From a virus, in IMG/VR virus record IMGVR_UViG_3300017971_007885, positions 1 to 64,000 of that record: a DNA stretch of 64,000 nucleotides. One strand, written 5' to 3'. Under the pieces are notes generated by a model. That model searched no databases. It was not told where the DNA came from and worked only from the letters and a program-made list of their open reading frames with translations. Below, one piece after another: positions 1-7,953 of this stretch (positions are counted from its first letter, which is position 1; each line of letters opens with the position of its first letter). A program made the position numbers and the translations under genes.

Positions 1-237
1 CAGTTGTCGGGCGGTGAACGGGTGATCGCTGCCCTTGCGTGCCGGTTGGCCATAGCCAAGTACCGGGCCGATCTTGGCATGATGGTTTTGGATGAACCCA
101 CGATCCACTTGGATCCAAACAGTAAGCAGGGACTAGTAGAAGTTGTAGCGGCGTTGGGGTTGGGTCAGATTATCATTGTCTCACACGATGATGCCTTTAC
201 AACGGCGGCCACGAACGTGATAGAGGTAGGGCCATGA
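1..237 (+). CDS. SMC/Rad50-like ATPase, C-terminal end (partial)
   Basis: The reading frame is already open at base 1, so the gene begins outside the window and only the last 78 residues are seen. They hold the ABC signature LSGGER, a Walker B of the form MMVLDEPT followed by HLD (D-loop), and a switch histidine in IIIVSHDD. This order is that of the C-terminal ATPase lobe of SMC, Rad50 or SbcC proteins. In phages such proteins usually act with an Mre11/SbcD-type nuclease in recombination and DNA-end processing. The partner should lie to the left. The stop overlaps the next start (ATGA). Confidence 0.85.
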   Translation, partial: QLSGGERVIAALACRLAIAKYRADLGMMVLDEPTIHLDPNSKQGLVEVVAALGLGQIIIVSHDDAFTTAATNVIEVGP

Positions 238-953
238 GCGAACTAATGGAGTGGAAGCGTTGGGAAGTCCAGGGACGTGGTTTTGGCCCTAGACAGGTGA
301 TCGAAGCGCCAAGCAAGGGCGTGGCCATTGCTTATTACGAGTGCATGCATGCAATAGATTCTATCGATGATGTGGTTGAGTGTGTGCCCACAGATAGGCC
401 GCTTTATGGTTCCAAAGAAGACGTAAATCAAACTTTGGGCGGGGTCAATGCTTTGAAGGTCCGGGAACTCGATGCCCGCCACAATGCCCTTCTTGGGCTC
501 CAGAGGCGTTATGCTATTGCCTACAAGATAGCTCATGCTCTAGATCACAGCTTCAGCCATGGGCCGTATAAAGTGCTTTGGAAGGCGTTAGAAGTGGAAC
601 CGGACGAAAAACATGCGTTGCTTTGTGAGATTTATCCGGAAGGGCCAACGATTATCAAGCACTATTGGAATGGGAAGCGGTGGGTTATGGCGGGAACTTT
701 GTCCATTGTGGCCAAAGACGAAGGCGATCCACTCGGGCCGGTGCGCTATGGTTTCCCTGGAGTGTTTGAGTTGGCAGGTATCCCGGCGTTGCCTTTTATG
801 TGTCCACACGATCAGATTGTAGACAATGGGGGCAAGGGCCGGACGGTATACGTGCATCGGTGTGCTCAGTGCGGGAAGCTTTTTGCCAGAAGTATGATGG
901 CTCTTGTACCGGCGAAGTGTGGCCGGTGCTCTGAAAGGCGGATCACGTTATGA
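234..953 (+). CDS. Unknown protein with C-terminal zinc-ribbon motif
   Basis: A 239-residue protein starting at the ATG that overlaps the stop of the SMC-like gene. I do not recognise its main part. The last 40 residues contain CAQCGKLF and CGRC, two CxxC knuckles spaced as in a zinc ribbon that could bind nucleic acid or a partner. The tight overlap with both neighbours suggests translational coupling within the DNA-metabolism operon. Function unknown. Confidence 0.75.
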   Translation: MSELMEWKRWEVQGRGFGPRQVIEAPSKGVAIAYYECMHAIDSIDDVVECVPTDRPLYGSKEDVNQTLGGVNALKVRELDARHNALLGLQRRYAIAYKIAHALDHSFSHGPYKVLWKALEVEPDEKHALLCEIYPEGPTIIKHYWNGKRWVMAGTLSIVAKDEGDPLGPVRYGFPGVFELAGIPALPFMCPHDQIVDNGGKGRTVYVHRCAQCGKLFARSMMALVPAKCGRCSERRITL

Positions 954-1396
954 GGGCGGAACTCGAAGCGTTGCTTGATCGGGCGGTGGATTATCAAGAT
1001 GAGCCCATAGAGTGGGCCAGGGCGTGGGCTATGGCGGCCCAAATGCGCAATGTGCTATGCTATCGGGGATCGGAGATAGTCCGTTGGCATGAAGATTGGT
1101 ACAACGAGATCGAGATGTGGGGGGCAGATCGGGCCGGGCTGACAGTTGAGATTATCAAACAATGTGCACTTGAGGCTTTGACTGGGCGATCCGCTCCAGG
1201 TCGGAATTTTGGGCTAGAAGTGCGCTATGAAGCATGGTGGAATCATACGTGGGGGCTCCAGGGCTATAGGTCCATGTGTGAAGAGTTAGTGAATATGCAC
1301 CGTGATCTAGAGATCGGGTGTAAAGGGTTTGAGTCATATGATCAATGGTTGGCGGTGTTGCTGGAAGGCGCTCCGCCCCGAGAGTTGAGCCTGTAA
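950..1396 (+). CDS. Unknown tryptophan-rich protein
   Basis: A 148-residue protein coupled to the previous gene by an ATGA overlap. It is acidic and rich in tryptophan and tyrosine, with predicted helices and no membrane segment. No family recognised. Two copies of the ATTATCA heptamer lie near its start (990 and 1151) in two different reading frames, reading as DYQ and IIK. Confidence 0.7.
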   Translation: MRAELEALLDRAVDYQDEPIEWARAWAMAAQMRNVLCYRGSEIVRWHEDWYNEIEMWGADRAGLTVEIIKQCALEALTGRSAPGRNFGLEVRYEAWWNHTWGLQGYRSMCEELVNMHRDLEIGCKGFESYDQWLAVLLEGAPPRELSL

Positions 1397-1419
1397 CAGG
1401 CTAGAAAGCAGGATTATCA

Positions 1420-1620
1420 ATGTTTGGAAGTTGGAGCGAACAGGCAAAATGGGTGATTCAGTGTATCAAACGAGCGGTGCAACCGTATGGCCGGGACAAA
1501 TATGGCCGGGAATGGCGGGGGAAAGTGTGGCCCAAGATTGTAGAAGCCGGGCCGCCCGCCGATCTGACAGAAAAAGAGAGTAGGGCCGGGTATTGGGAAT
1601 TGGTTGCAGATCTGCCTTGA
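1420..1620 (+). CDS. Small unknown protein (66 aa)
   Basis: A short basic and aromatic protein that ends just before the promoter at 1617. The start region reads GCAGGATTATCAATG, so the recurrent ATTATCA heptamer sits exactly between a weak Shine-Dalgarno and the ATG. No family recognised. Codon use matches its neighbours. Confidence 0.6.
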   Translation: MFGSWSEQAKWVIQCIKRAVQPYGRDKYGREWRGKVWPKIVEAGPPADLTEKESRAGYWELVADLP

Positions 1621-1645
1621 CCGTGGGGATCTCTCGTGGTATACT
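1617..1645 (+). promoter_or_regulatory. Strong sigma70-type promoter
   Basis: TTGACC at 1617-1622, a 17-base spacer and TATACT at 1640-1645, with an extended -10 (TGG directly before TATACT). It lies in the gap before the small membrane protein at 1689 and would drive the following + strand operon. This is the best match to a bacterial sigma70 promoter I found in the window. Confidence 0.75.
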
Positions 1646-1661
1646 TGGATCAAGTTATACC
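1638..1661 (+). promoter_or_regulatory. Near-palindromic operator candidate
   Basis: A 24-base inverted repeat: left arm GGTATACTTG, right arm CAAGTTATACC with a one-base bulge, centred near 1650. It covers the -10 box and the likely transcription start of the promoter at 1617-1645, the classic position for a repressor site. No repressor is obvious next to it. Confidence 0.55.
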
Positions 1662-1688
1662 ACATCGGACAGAAGCTAGGAGCCAGCC

Positions 1689-1892
1689 ATGCCGGTTGAT
1701 CTTGCATCGTTCACGAGTGTATCAAGTTTTTTTGTTCTATTGTGGTTGTTGATTCTCCGGGTGTTGCCGGTGGATTGGCTGACCATCATGGGGCTTGTGA
1801 TCTTTGCGATCATCGGCATGGCTTCTAGCGATCAAATGAAAAGAGCGGAAGAACATGGACGAACCAGAAAAAAGTTTGATGCTCACAAGTGA
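1689..1892 (+). CDS. Small membrane protein with two hydrophobic segments
   Basis: A 67-residue protein: a short polar start, hydrophobic stretches at about residues 8-26 and 29-46, then a charged tail with KRAEEHGRTRKK. This pattern fits a small inner-membrane protein such as a class II holin, but such topologies are common and no family is recognised. It is the first gene after the promoter at 1617, preceded by AGGAGCC. The next gene starts inside its 3' end. Confidence 0.6.
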   Translation: MPVDLASFTSVSSFFVLLWLLILRVLPVDWLTIMGLVIFAIIGMASSDQMKRAEEHGRTRKKFDAHK

Positions 1893-2643
1893 GCTAGACA
1901 TATTATCAAACTGGGATGCAACCGCAACCAGGGCCAACGGGCTGGAACTATGTCAACGGTCCAGCACCTTGGTGACAGCGGCGGAACGAAGCGAAGATCA
2001 AACATTTCTTGTCTTTGCGTGGGCGTGCTATTCGTTTTATGAGACAAAAATACCCGGCACTGGGGGCAAGAAAAAATGGCAGTTGACCAGGATCATAGAT
2101 CCCAAAACGGGCGTGATCCCGCCCTATGCCGATAGTTGGGCAGAGTTTTGTACCCGGCACTTGCGCAAAGCTACAACCACGGTAAGCGGGTATAAATCTA
2201 TTTGGGATACGTATGTGGTCAAGCTGGAGATCGACGTAACAAGATTATCATTGGCCGGCAAAAGCAAGCTACTCGTGGCCCAGAAATTGATCAAAGACAT
2301 GTATCCGGGCGTGAACAAAGAGCTTATGGATAAGCTTCTTGATCCTGAAGTCTCACTAAAGGAACTGCAAGACTTGGTGCACAAATTGCGGCGCTTGATG
2401 GATGGCAAGGACGATCCGGAAGAAGAGGAAGAGCCCAAGGGTGCCTTCCAGGGGGATCAGCGTTACGACAAGGATATGGGGATCATTTACTGGACCGGAC
2501 ACTTTATATACAAAGATCGCAAGGTGCCCTTGAATGAGTTGACCTTTGATGTACTCGGGCCGGATGTGGTGGGAAAGGGTGTGCCTGAAGATCTTGTGAT
2601 CCCGCTTATGGATGCTATAGCCGAAGCGTTGGGGGGATCATGA
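1855..2643 (+). CDS. Unknown acidic protein (262 aa)
   Basis: Starts inside the end of the membrane-protein gene and runs into an ATGA overlap with the next gene. It is helical in its first 180 residues, has an acidic run (DDPEEEEEPKG) near residue 190 that looks like a linker, and a smaller C-terminal part. The region WAEFCTRHLRKATTTVSGYKS resembles phage proteins that bind DNA as small helical domains, but I cannot assign a family. Confidence 0.7.
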   Translation: MDEPEKSLMLTSELDILSNWDATATRANGLELCQRSSTLVTAAERSEDQTFLVFAWACYSFYETKIPGTGGKKKWQLTRIIDPKTGVIPPYADSWAEFCTRHLRKATTTVSGYKSIWDTYVVKLEIDVTRLSLAGKSKLLVAQKLIKDMYPGVNKELMDKLLDPEVSLKELQDLVHKLRRLMDGKDDPEEEEEPKGAFQGDQRYDKDMGIIYWTGHFIYKDRKVPLNELTFDVLGPDVVGKGVPEDLVIPLMDAIAEALGGS

Positions 2644-3515
2644 AGACAACGATCGGATGGACTGACCATAGTTTGAATCCGGGAATCTTTGGGTGCTCCC
2701 CTAAAGGGCCGGAGTGCTTGCACTGCTATGCCGCCAAGATGGCACATAGACAGGTTGCCATGGGCAATTATCCACAAGGGATCACCGAGAGAACGGCGGA
2801 AGGGGTCAAGTGGACCGGGAAAGTGATCTTGGGATGCCATGCTTACGTGGTGGATGCTTTTGCCAAGTTGCCCAAACAGAAGCGGGGGCGGGTGTTTGTA
2901 ACCAGTATGGCCGATCTTTTCCATTGGCAGGTCAACAGCACGTTTATCCTGAACGTGTACAAAGAGATGGCCGCCAGGCCACACTTGACTTTCATGGTGC
3001 TCACCAAGAGGCCAGATCATTTACTCGAATTTTGGCAAGCCCTGAGAGTATGGGACGGTGGCAAGTATTCCGAGTTGCCCAACGTGTACTATGGTATAAC
3101 CGGTGGCACCCAAGGTACCTTTACCGAACGGTGGGCGCTCTTGCGCCAGGTGGAAGCGCCCCGGTATTTTGTGAGCCTGGAGCCGTTATTATCAAGCGTG
3201 GTACTGCCTTCCGACTTGCTCAATCTCGGGGACCGGGTACAAGTGATCTGGGGCGGTGAACAGGACGCCAGGGCCAGAGTGATGAAGCCGGTGGATGCCA
3301 GGGCGATCCGGGATCAACTTGAGGGAACGGGGATCAAGCGTTACTTCAAGCAATGGGGAACGTTCTTGCCCGCCAGCCAGATGATCCCCGGCGTGCATAC
3401 GAGCTTTACCGACTTGGCACCAGGCGGCGATAACACTTTTATCAAAGTAACTAAGGCCGGGCAAAGCGATCTTCTTGATGGGGTGACCTATCATGAGCAT
3501 TTGGACCTTGCGTAA
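2640..3515 (+). CDS. Phage gp37/gp68-family protein (DUF5131)
   Basis: The opening IGWTDHSLNPGIFGCSPKGP and the C-x6-C-x2-C cluster (C19, C26, C29) are typical of the gp37/gp68 phage family, whose folds resemble radical SAM enzymes. Further family blocks are visible: VFVTSMADLFH, TFMVLTKRP, and YFVSLEPLL followed by VIWGGE. The length (291 residues) is usual. The substrate of the family is not known to me; a cofactor-dependent modification of nucleic acid or nucleotide is a reasonable guess. Confidence 0.85.
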   Translation: MKTTIGWTDHSLNPGIFGCSPKGPECLHCYAAKMAHRQVAMGNYPQGITERTAEGVKWTGKVILGCHAYVVDAFAKLPKQKRGRVFVTSMADLFHWQVNSTFILNVYKEMAARPHLTFMVLTKRPDHLLEFWQALRVWDGGKYSELPNVYYGITGGTQGTFTERWALLRQVEAPRYFVSLEPLLSSVVLPSDLLNLGDRVQVIWGGEQDARARVMKPVDARAIRDQLEGTGIKRYFKQWGTFLPASQMIPGVHTSFTDLAPGGDNTFIKVTKAGQSDLLDGVTYHEHLDLA

Positions 3516-3787
3516 TGGCTCAGTTTATACGGATTGCAACGGATGAAGATCGGAAACGTGTTGCACAATTTGAATTGCGTTTTGCAAGGAATAGGGAAAT
3601 AGAGCCGGTGCTTTGGATTTCAACTTTGCAATCTTGGTTTGATGGGTTTATAGAAGATGCTCCAGAACCAACACAACAAGACAGAAGGGCATATGTAGCA
3701 GGTATGAAACGAGCACTCCAGTGTAAAGATGCTACTGGGATAAGTGGAAAGTATGTTGTAGGTAAGGAGTTGGCCAGTGAAAGCTAA
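3515..3787 (+). CDS. Small unknown protein (90 aa)
   Basis: Starts at an ATG overlapping the previous TAA. Basic N-terminal helix, then a tryptophan- and acid-rich middle. No family recognised. Base composition is slightly more AT-rich than the flanking genes. It overlaps the GTG start of the resolvase gene. Confidence 0.6.
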   Translation: MAQFIRIATDEDRKRVAQFELRFARNREIEPVLWISTLQSWFDGFIEDAPEPTQQDRRAYVAGMKRALQCKDATGISGKYVVGKELASES

Positions 3788-4283
3788 TCCGCCTATGGCT
3801 GAAGGGCCGTTTATCTATCGTTTTGAGATCGTTGGCCAACCGCCCCGGAAGAGCAATAACCGGGTGATCCGGTGGGTGTATCGGAGCAAGAGCGATCCAA
3901 AGCGCAAAACCCATGGGCCAATGAGGCCGATCGTTGCCAAGTCGGATGAAGCCATAGCGTGGGTCAATGAGGCTATAGAGCAGGTGCCGGAAGACTTCAA
4001 GCTTATGCTTGGGAGCCTGGAAGAGCCCTTGGGAATCACGTTCTTTATCACCTATCGGAATGAAAGGCCGGATCTGTCGGCTGAATTGATATGTGATATG
4101 CTCCAAGATGCTGGAATGCTCAAAGATGACCGGTATCTTAGGGAAAAACATCTATACTGGTACAAGAACAAAGAACGGCAAGGGGTCAAGATTCTATTAT
4201 TTTCAAGCCTGGACGATCCGATCTTGATACAGGTCCGGGATCTCTTCCTTGATTGTCTGGAAGATAGAAATGGGAGCATGTAA
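3777..4283 (+). CDS. RusA-like Holliday junction resolvase
   Basis: The C-terminal half has the RusA layout: RPDLSAEL (acidic residue after RPD), then DMLQDAGMLKDDRYLREKHLYWYKNKERQGVKI, matching the family pattern of a conserved D, a helix, DD, a basic stretch and a final GV-I strand. The N-terminal FEIVGQPPRKSNN fits the first strand and basic loop. RusA enzymes are dimeric metal-dependent nucleases that cut four-way junctions. The GTG start at 3777 follows AAGGAG by seven bases and overlaps the previous gene; an ATG at 3795 is the alternative. Confidence 0.75.
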   Translation: MKANPPMAEGPFIYRFEIVGQPPRKSNNRVIRWVYRSKSDPKRKTHGPMRPIVAKSDEAIAWVNEAIEQVPEDFKLMLGSLEEPLGITFFITYRNERPDLSAELICDMLQDAGMLKDDRYLREKHLYWYKNKERQGVKILLFSSLDDPILIQVRDLFLDCLEDRNGSM

Positions 4284-4284
4284 G

Positions 4285-5292
4285 ATGGAAATAACACTTG
4301 TTGGAATTGATTTTGGTCGTGGGGGAACCAAGGCCGTGGTGTCTCGGGATGTGCGCACATGCTTCCCTTCAGTGGTGGCCAGGGACGTGGAACGGCGCTA
4401 TGGAGATCTCTTGACGCCCCTGGATGCTAATGGGTGTGTGCACGTTCAGATTATCAATGAATTTGGGACACGCCAGATCGAACGCCTTGTGGGCAAAACG
4501 GCTATAGACCAAAACCCACTTGCCAGGGCGGAACTTGCCCAACAGCGTGATCCGGATGATGTGATCGCTCTTGTGGCAGAAGCGTTTTACAAGCTTGGAG
4601 TTGTGGGGCCGGCCAAATTGGTCGTGGGCGCTCCGATCGATTATTACAAGCCGATCCGGGACAATCGCACCTATCACGATTTGTTGATCGGTAACTGGAC
4701 GATCAACGGCCATGAAGTACAGGTGTTGGATGTAGTTGTGTTGCCTGAAGCCGTGGGCACGTTTTATTCTTTGGCCCTGGACTTGGACGGCAATCCCAAA
4801 AACCTGGACCTGCTTAGAGGCGATCATGCAGTAGTAGACGTGGGCATGTTTACCACGGATGTGGTATGGTTTAGAGATTCACGATTCATAGAGCCAAGGT
4901 CGTTTTCTCGCCAGTTTGGCGTACATGCTATCTTGACGGCACTCAAGGCGCATATGCTCAACGAGCACGGCCAGGATGTGAGTTATTTCCGGCTAGATGG
5001 GCCGCTCCGGGATGGCAAAGCCGGACTTGGAGAAAACACGATCGATTTTGGCCCAGTGATCAACCAGGCGGCGGAAGTGTTGGCAGAATCGATCATATCC
5101 GAACTGCGATCGGCGTGGCGTGATGTGATGGGGTTGCGATCCGTGCACATTTGCGGCGGTGGCTCATATTACACATGGCAGTATTTTCAAGATGAGTACG
5201 GGGATATTGCCAGGCCGGTGCAAGATGCTGAATGGTCAAATGCCATGGGATTCCGGGCTTTTGCACCGTACAAATTCAGGAGGGCTGCATGA
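4285..5292 (+). CDS. ParM/StbA-like actin-family ATPase
   Basis: The fold signature of actin-like ATPases is clear: phosphate-1 loop VGIDFGRGGTKAV at residues 6-18, phosphate-2 loop AVVDVGMFTTDVVWF near residue 184, and an adenosine-site motif VHICGGGSYY near residue 300. Plasmid ParM and Alp proteins polymerise to push DNA copies apart. The ATG at 4285 follows GGGAG. The next gene, overlapping by four bases, encodes a likely ribbon-helix-helix adaptor, so the pair resembles a type II partition operon. Confidence 0.8.
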   Translation: MEITLVGIDFGRGGTKAVVSRDVRTCFPSVVARDVERRYGDLLTPLDANGCVHVQIINEFGTRQIERLVGKTAIDQNPLARAELAQQRDPDDVIALVAEAFYKLGVVGPAKLVVGAPIDYYKPIRDNRTYHDLLIGNWTINGHEVQVLDVVVLPEAVGTFYSLALDLDGNPKNLDLLRGDHAVVDVGMFTTDVVWFRDSRFIEPRSFSRQFGVHAILTALKAHMLNEHGQDVSYFRLDGPLRDGKAGLGENTIDFGPVINQAAEVLAESIISELRSAWRDVMGLRSVHICGGGSYYTWQYFQDEYGDIARPVQDAEWSNAMGFRAFAPYKFRRAA

Positions 5293-5696
5293 AGGGATAT
5301 AGAACCCGGTTTGCCAAGGGGATGGATGATCCTGTTTTGAATGCGTTGGCCACGGGGCGTACCAAAAGTGCATGGTTGGCCAATGCGCTGGAAGCGTTTT
5401 TTCAAGCCTTCGGGCCGGAAGACCTTGGCGAATTGAGCTCAGAACGATACCAAGTTATTGCGTATAATGCCAGGTTGCCCAAGTGGGCGGTAGCTTATCT
5501 GGAGCGGGCAAACAATCATCGATCTGAATTGGTCCGGGCGGCGGCGTGGTTTTATCTCGGGCAACAATCCATGTCTTTTGATCTGAATAAGCTCTTGGCA
5601 GAAATGAAGCGAGTCATCGATCCAGATTTAACGCCCCAGGAACCTATAACCAGTGAAGATCAAGCACTTGTCGAAACACTAACGAGCCAATTTTAG
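5289..5696 (+). CDS. Ribbon-helix-helix protein, possible ParR adaptor
   Basis: 135 residues from the ATG at 5289, preceded by a strong AGGAGG and overlapping the ParM-like gene. Residues 1-40 read YRTRFAKGMDDPVLNALATGRTKSAWLANAL, the beta-strand then two helices pattern of RHH DNA-binding proteins, where the strand (residues 3-8) would contact DNA. ParR proteins are RHH dimers that bind a centromere and cap the ParM filament through the C-terminal tail. The placement directly after ParM supports that role; it remains inference. Confidence 0.65.
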   Translation: MKGYRTRFAKGMDDPVLNALATGRTKSAWLANALEAFFQAFGPEDLGELSSERYQVIAYNARLPKWAVAYLERANNHRSELVRAAAWFYLGQQSMSFDLNKLLAEMKRVIDPDLTPQEPITSEDQALVETLTSQF

Positions 5697-5716
5697 TTAG
5701 AAGGGAATTGGGAAAA

Positions 5717-6586
5717 ATGAAGTTGATCGCGTTTGACTTGGAGATCGCAAAACCCATGGTAGATGGGGTGGAATGGTCGGAGCAAAGGCCATTGGGGATA
5801 TCTTGTGCCGCTACCTTAACCAGTGAAGGCCAGATGCGACATTGGCACAACGGCCAGAACTTGACGATAGGCGGCAATTTCGCCTTTGGTAACAAGATGA
5901 ATCCGGGCCAGGTGCATCAATTGGTGGCCTATTTGCAGGACTTTATCAATCGGGGCTATTACGTGGTGACCTGGAACGGGCTTGGTTTTGACTTTGACGT
6001 GTTGGCGGAAGAGTGCAAAGATCGAACGTGGGCCATGCAGGTCGGCAAAATGGCCATGGGTGCACATATCGATCCGGGCTTCCAGATGGTTTGTCAAAAG
6101 GGATATATGATCGGGCTGGAAAAAGCGGCCAAGGGGCTCCGGGTGGAAGGCAAAACCAAGGGCATGCATGGGGCGTTGGCTCCCCTTTTGTGGTCCGGTG
6201 ACCTATCGACAGCAAGCCCAGAGCAGTTGGAAGATATCGCTGGATTTTTTGAGGGCGGCCCGCCCGATCGCTTTGCCGGAAGCAGGTCCGCACAAGCCCT
6301 ATGCCTGGAATATGTGGGTCAGGATGTGCAAGCCACGATGAACGTGTACACAGCGTTGGTCGAGCAAAAAGAAGTGTGGTGGATAACTGCCAAAGGTACG
6401 ATATGCCGGAAGCCGTGGAAGCCGATTATCAAGACCGATCCATATGACCGGCTTTTGACCGTGGAAGAGGCGCTACGGATCGATGAGCCCAATACCTCAT
6501 GGATGTCGGATCCCCGCCCACGGGGTGAATATTTTGGGTGGGTGAAAACGTTACAACAGATGCCCGAGCGTGTGATCACGCTCTAG
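5717..6586 (+). CDS. DEDD-family 3'-5' exonuclease (RNase H-like fold)
   Basis: Exo I FDLEIA (D and E near residues 6-8), exo II TWNGLGFDFDVL near residue 88, and exo III YVGQDVQAT near residue 203 match the DEDD acidic residues of DnaQ-like exonucleases. The long insert between exo II and III is seen in many phage forms. It probably trims 3' ends in replication or repair. The ATG at 5717 follows an AAGGGA; a TTG at 5708 is the alternative. The C-terminal 90 residues add a basic tail of unknown role. Confidence 0.75.
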   Translation: MKLIAFDLEIAKPMVDGVEWSEQRPLGISCAATLTSEGQMRHWHNGQNLTIGGNFAFGNKMNPGQVHQLVAYLQDFINRGYYVVTWNGLGFDFDVLAEECKDRTWAMQVGKMAMGAHIDPGFQMVCQKGYMIGLEKAAKGLRVEGKTKGMHGALAPLLWSGDLSTASPEQLEDIAGFFEGGPPDRFAGSRSAQALCLEYVGQDVQATMNVYTALVEQKEVWWITAKGTICRKPWKPIIKTDPYDRLLTVEEALRIDEPNTSWMSDPRPRGEYFGWVKTLQQMPERVITL

Positions 6587-6600
6587 AGAGGAAAGGAGCA

Positions 6601-6750
6601 GTGTCCAGGAACGAAAAGATTCAAGAGTTTTTGCGCGTGTTGTGGGCCATCGTGACCTTACAGGGAACCCCGTGGGGGCTCCTGCGGGCGTGGCTTGACG
6701 TGGCCAGTGGTACCTATCCGGTGGATGATCAAGCCGAAGCAATGGCATAG
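6601..6750 (+). CDS. Small protein (49 aa), GTG start
   Basis: An AGGAAAGGAGCAGTG sequence places a strong ribosome-binding site five bases before the GTG at 6601, deciding the start. The product has an N-terminal amphipathic helix (EKIQEFLRVLWAIVTLQ) and an acidic tail. No family known. The stop is followed by about 40 bases holding an ATTATCA copy (6762). Confidence 0.55.
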   Translation: MSRNEKIQEFLRVLWAIVTLQGTPWGLLRAWLDVASGTYPVDDQAEAMA

Positions 6751-6791
6751 GCACGAGCCGGATTATCATTCAGTGAAGGGAGTATGTATCT

Positions 6792-7187
6792 ATGGAAGGG
6801 AATTTGCTTTTTGGGTTTGACCTGTTTGCGATCGTGTTGGCGATCTGGAAGTTGATCACAACGGAACTTTTCCCCAAGTTGTCAGAACGGTGGAAGCGTG
6901 CGATCTTGGCGTTTTTGATGACCGGGGTTACCGTTTTGATCGGGCTCCAGACCATGGGCCTCATCTTTCCGCCAGAATCACAGCCGGTTGTAACCCTTGT
7001 TTTGACGGCGATCATGGCATTCTTGGCCACTATGGGCTATAGTGCGGAAGTGATCGGCGTGGTCAATGCCACAGTGGACTTGGTGCGTTTTGCGGCGATC
7101 CAAAAGATTGCCGAACCCAGTATGATGGCAAAGGGTACGGAAGAGACGGTGCTAAAGCGCATGATCCGCTATCGGTTGCACAAGTGA
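6792..7187 (+). CDS. Holin-like membrane protein
   Basis: 131 residues with three hydrophobic stretches (about residues 4-24, 36-60 and 64-92) and a basic, charged tail ending RMIRYRLHK. Size, three predicted membrane helices and basic tail match a class I holin, which would pore the inner membrane for lysis, but no lysin is adjacent. The stop is overlapped by a GTG that opens a tagged protein in another frame. Confidence 0.6.
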   Translation: MEGNLLFGFDLFAIVLAIWKLITTELFPKLSERWKRAILAFLMTGVTVLIGLQTMGLIFPPESQPVVTLVLTAIMAFLATMGYSAEVIGVVNATVDLVRFAAIQKIAEPSMMAKGTEETVLKRMIRYRLHK

Positions 7188-7489
7188 CCGGCTCCGGCAA
7201 TTGGGGCCATCAGGGCCGCCCCGGACAACGGGGCGGCTCCATCCCACGGACTGAAGTGCACCCTATCTTCCGGTATGCTCAAGAACGATTATCAAAGCCG
7301 CCGCCGTGGCCGGACGTGATCGTGCTCAAGTCGGGGCTAAAAGTGCCGGTATGCCGGTGTGATGAAGTGTCAGAAGGCGTGATCTTGGTGGAAAATTGGC
7401 GGCTCATGGGTGCAATGTGGGATTTTAAGATGCTTATGCATGAACTTTGTGGGCCGTGTCCAGAAGAAAGGCAATGGACGAAATGTTAG
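7184..7489 (+). CDS. Small protein opening with the SGN capsid-type tag
   Basis: The GTG at 7184 overlaps the stop of the holin-like gene (GTGA). The product begins almost directly with the shared tag: GSGNWGHQGRPGQRGGS at residues 3-19, without the AWFxGW motif seen in the other tagged proteins. The remaining 80 residues have paired cysteines (CRCDE, CGPCPEE) that could bind metal. The tag may instead be a C-terminal extension of the holin-like protein reached by frameshift; I saw no slippery site. Confidence 0.55.
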   Translation: MTGSGNWGHQGRPGQRGGSIPRTEVHPIFRYAQERLSKPPPWPDVIVLKSGLKVPVCRCDEVSEGVILVENWRLMGAMWDFKMLMHELCGPCPEERQWTKC

Positions 7490-7953
7490 AGTTTAGGAGT
7501 GATCGGGGGAAAGAGTGGGCCGCCAGGGCTCATCCAAGCCTAGTTGTTGCCGTGAATCGCCAAGTGGGCGAATTTTGGCGGCGTAATGATTTGAGGCTGG
7601 CACGTGAGGACTGCTCTTCTGCGATGTCTTCTCAAGAAGCCGAAAGCGAGATTCCGGAAGGAGCCATGCCTATCTCGGACATATCCAGGATTTTAGGGAT
7701 GGATCGTGCCACTTTGGCCAGGTGGGTCCGGGCGGGGGATCTTCCGTTGGCCGGCCGGTTTATGGTGAAGCGTAGTAGCCGGATTCATCATCAAGAGGTT
7801 TTTACGTGGCCGGGGTTGGTTGTGCAAGAGATTATCACTCGGAATGCAACCAGGACCGGGCGGACCAAAGAAATCATATGGATCGGTGAAGCGGCGTTGG
7901 CGGATAAGGGATATACTCCATGGCTAGAAGCGGCGGATCTATGTCTGGATTAG
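7474..7953 (+). CDS. Helix-turn-helix DNA-binding protein
   Basis: 159 residues from the ATG at 7474 (AAGG upstream). Residues 66-105 read MPISDISRILGMDRATLARWVRAGDLPLAGR, a helix-turn-helix then a turn as in MerR- or excisionase-type winged domains. The N-terminal part is charged and unassigned. It lies just before the two DNA methyltransferases and may regulate them or the phage switch. It overlaps both neighbours. Confidence 0.6.
   Translation: MDEMLEFRSDRGKEWAARAHPSLVVAVNRQVGEFWRRNDLRLAREDCSSAMSSQEAESEIPEGAMPISDISRILGMDRATLARWVRAGDLPLAGRFMVKRSSRIHHQEVFTWPGLVVQEIITRNATRTGRTKEIIWIGEAALADKGYTPWLEAADLCLD

Noticed and set aside
2810-3259. Open frame of 149 codons inside the gp37/gp68-like gene
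   Set aside because: Overlaps a family with strong motifs in another frame; no start signal.
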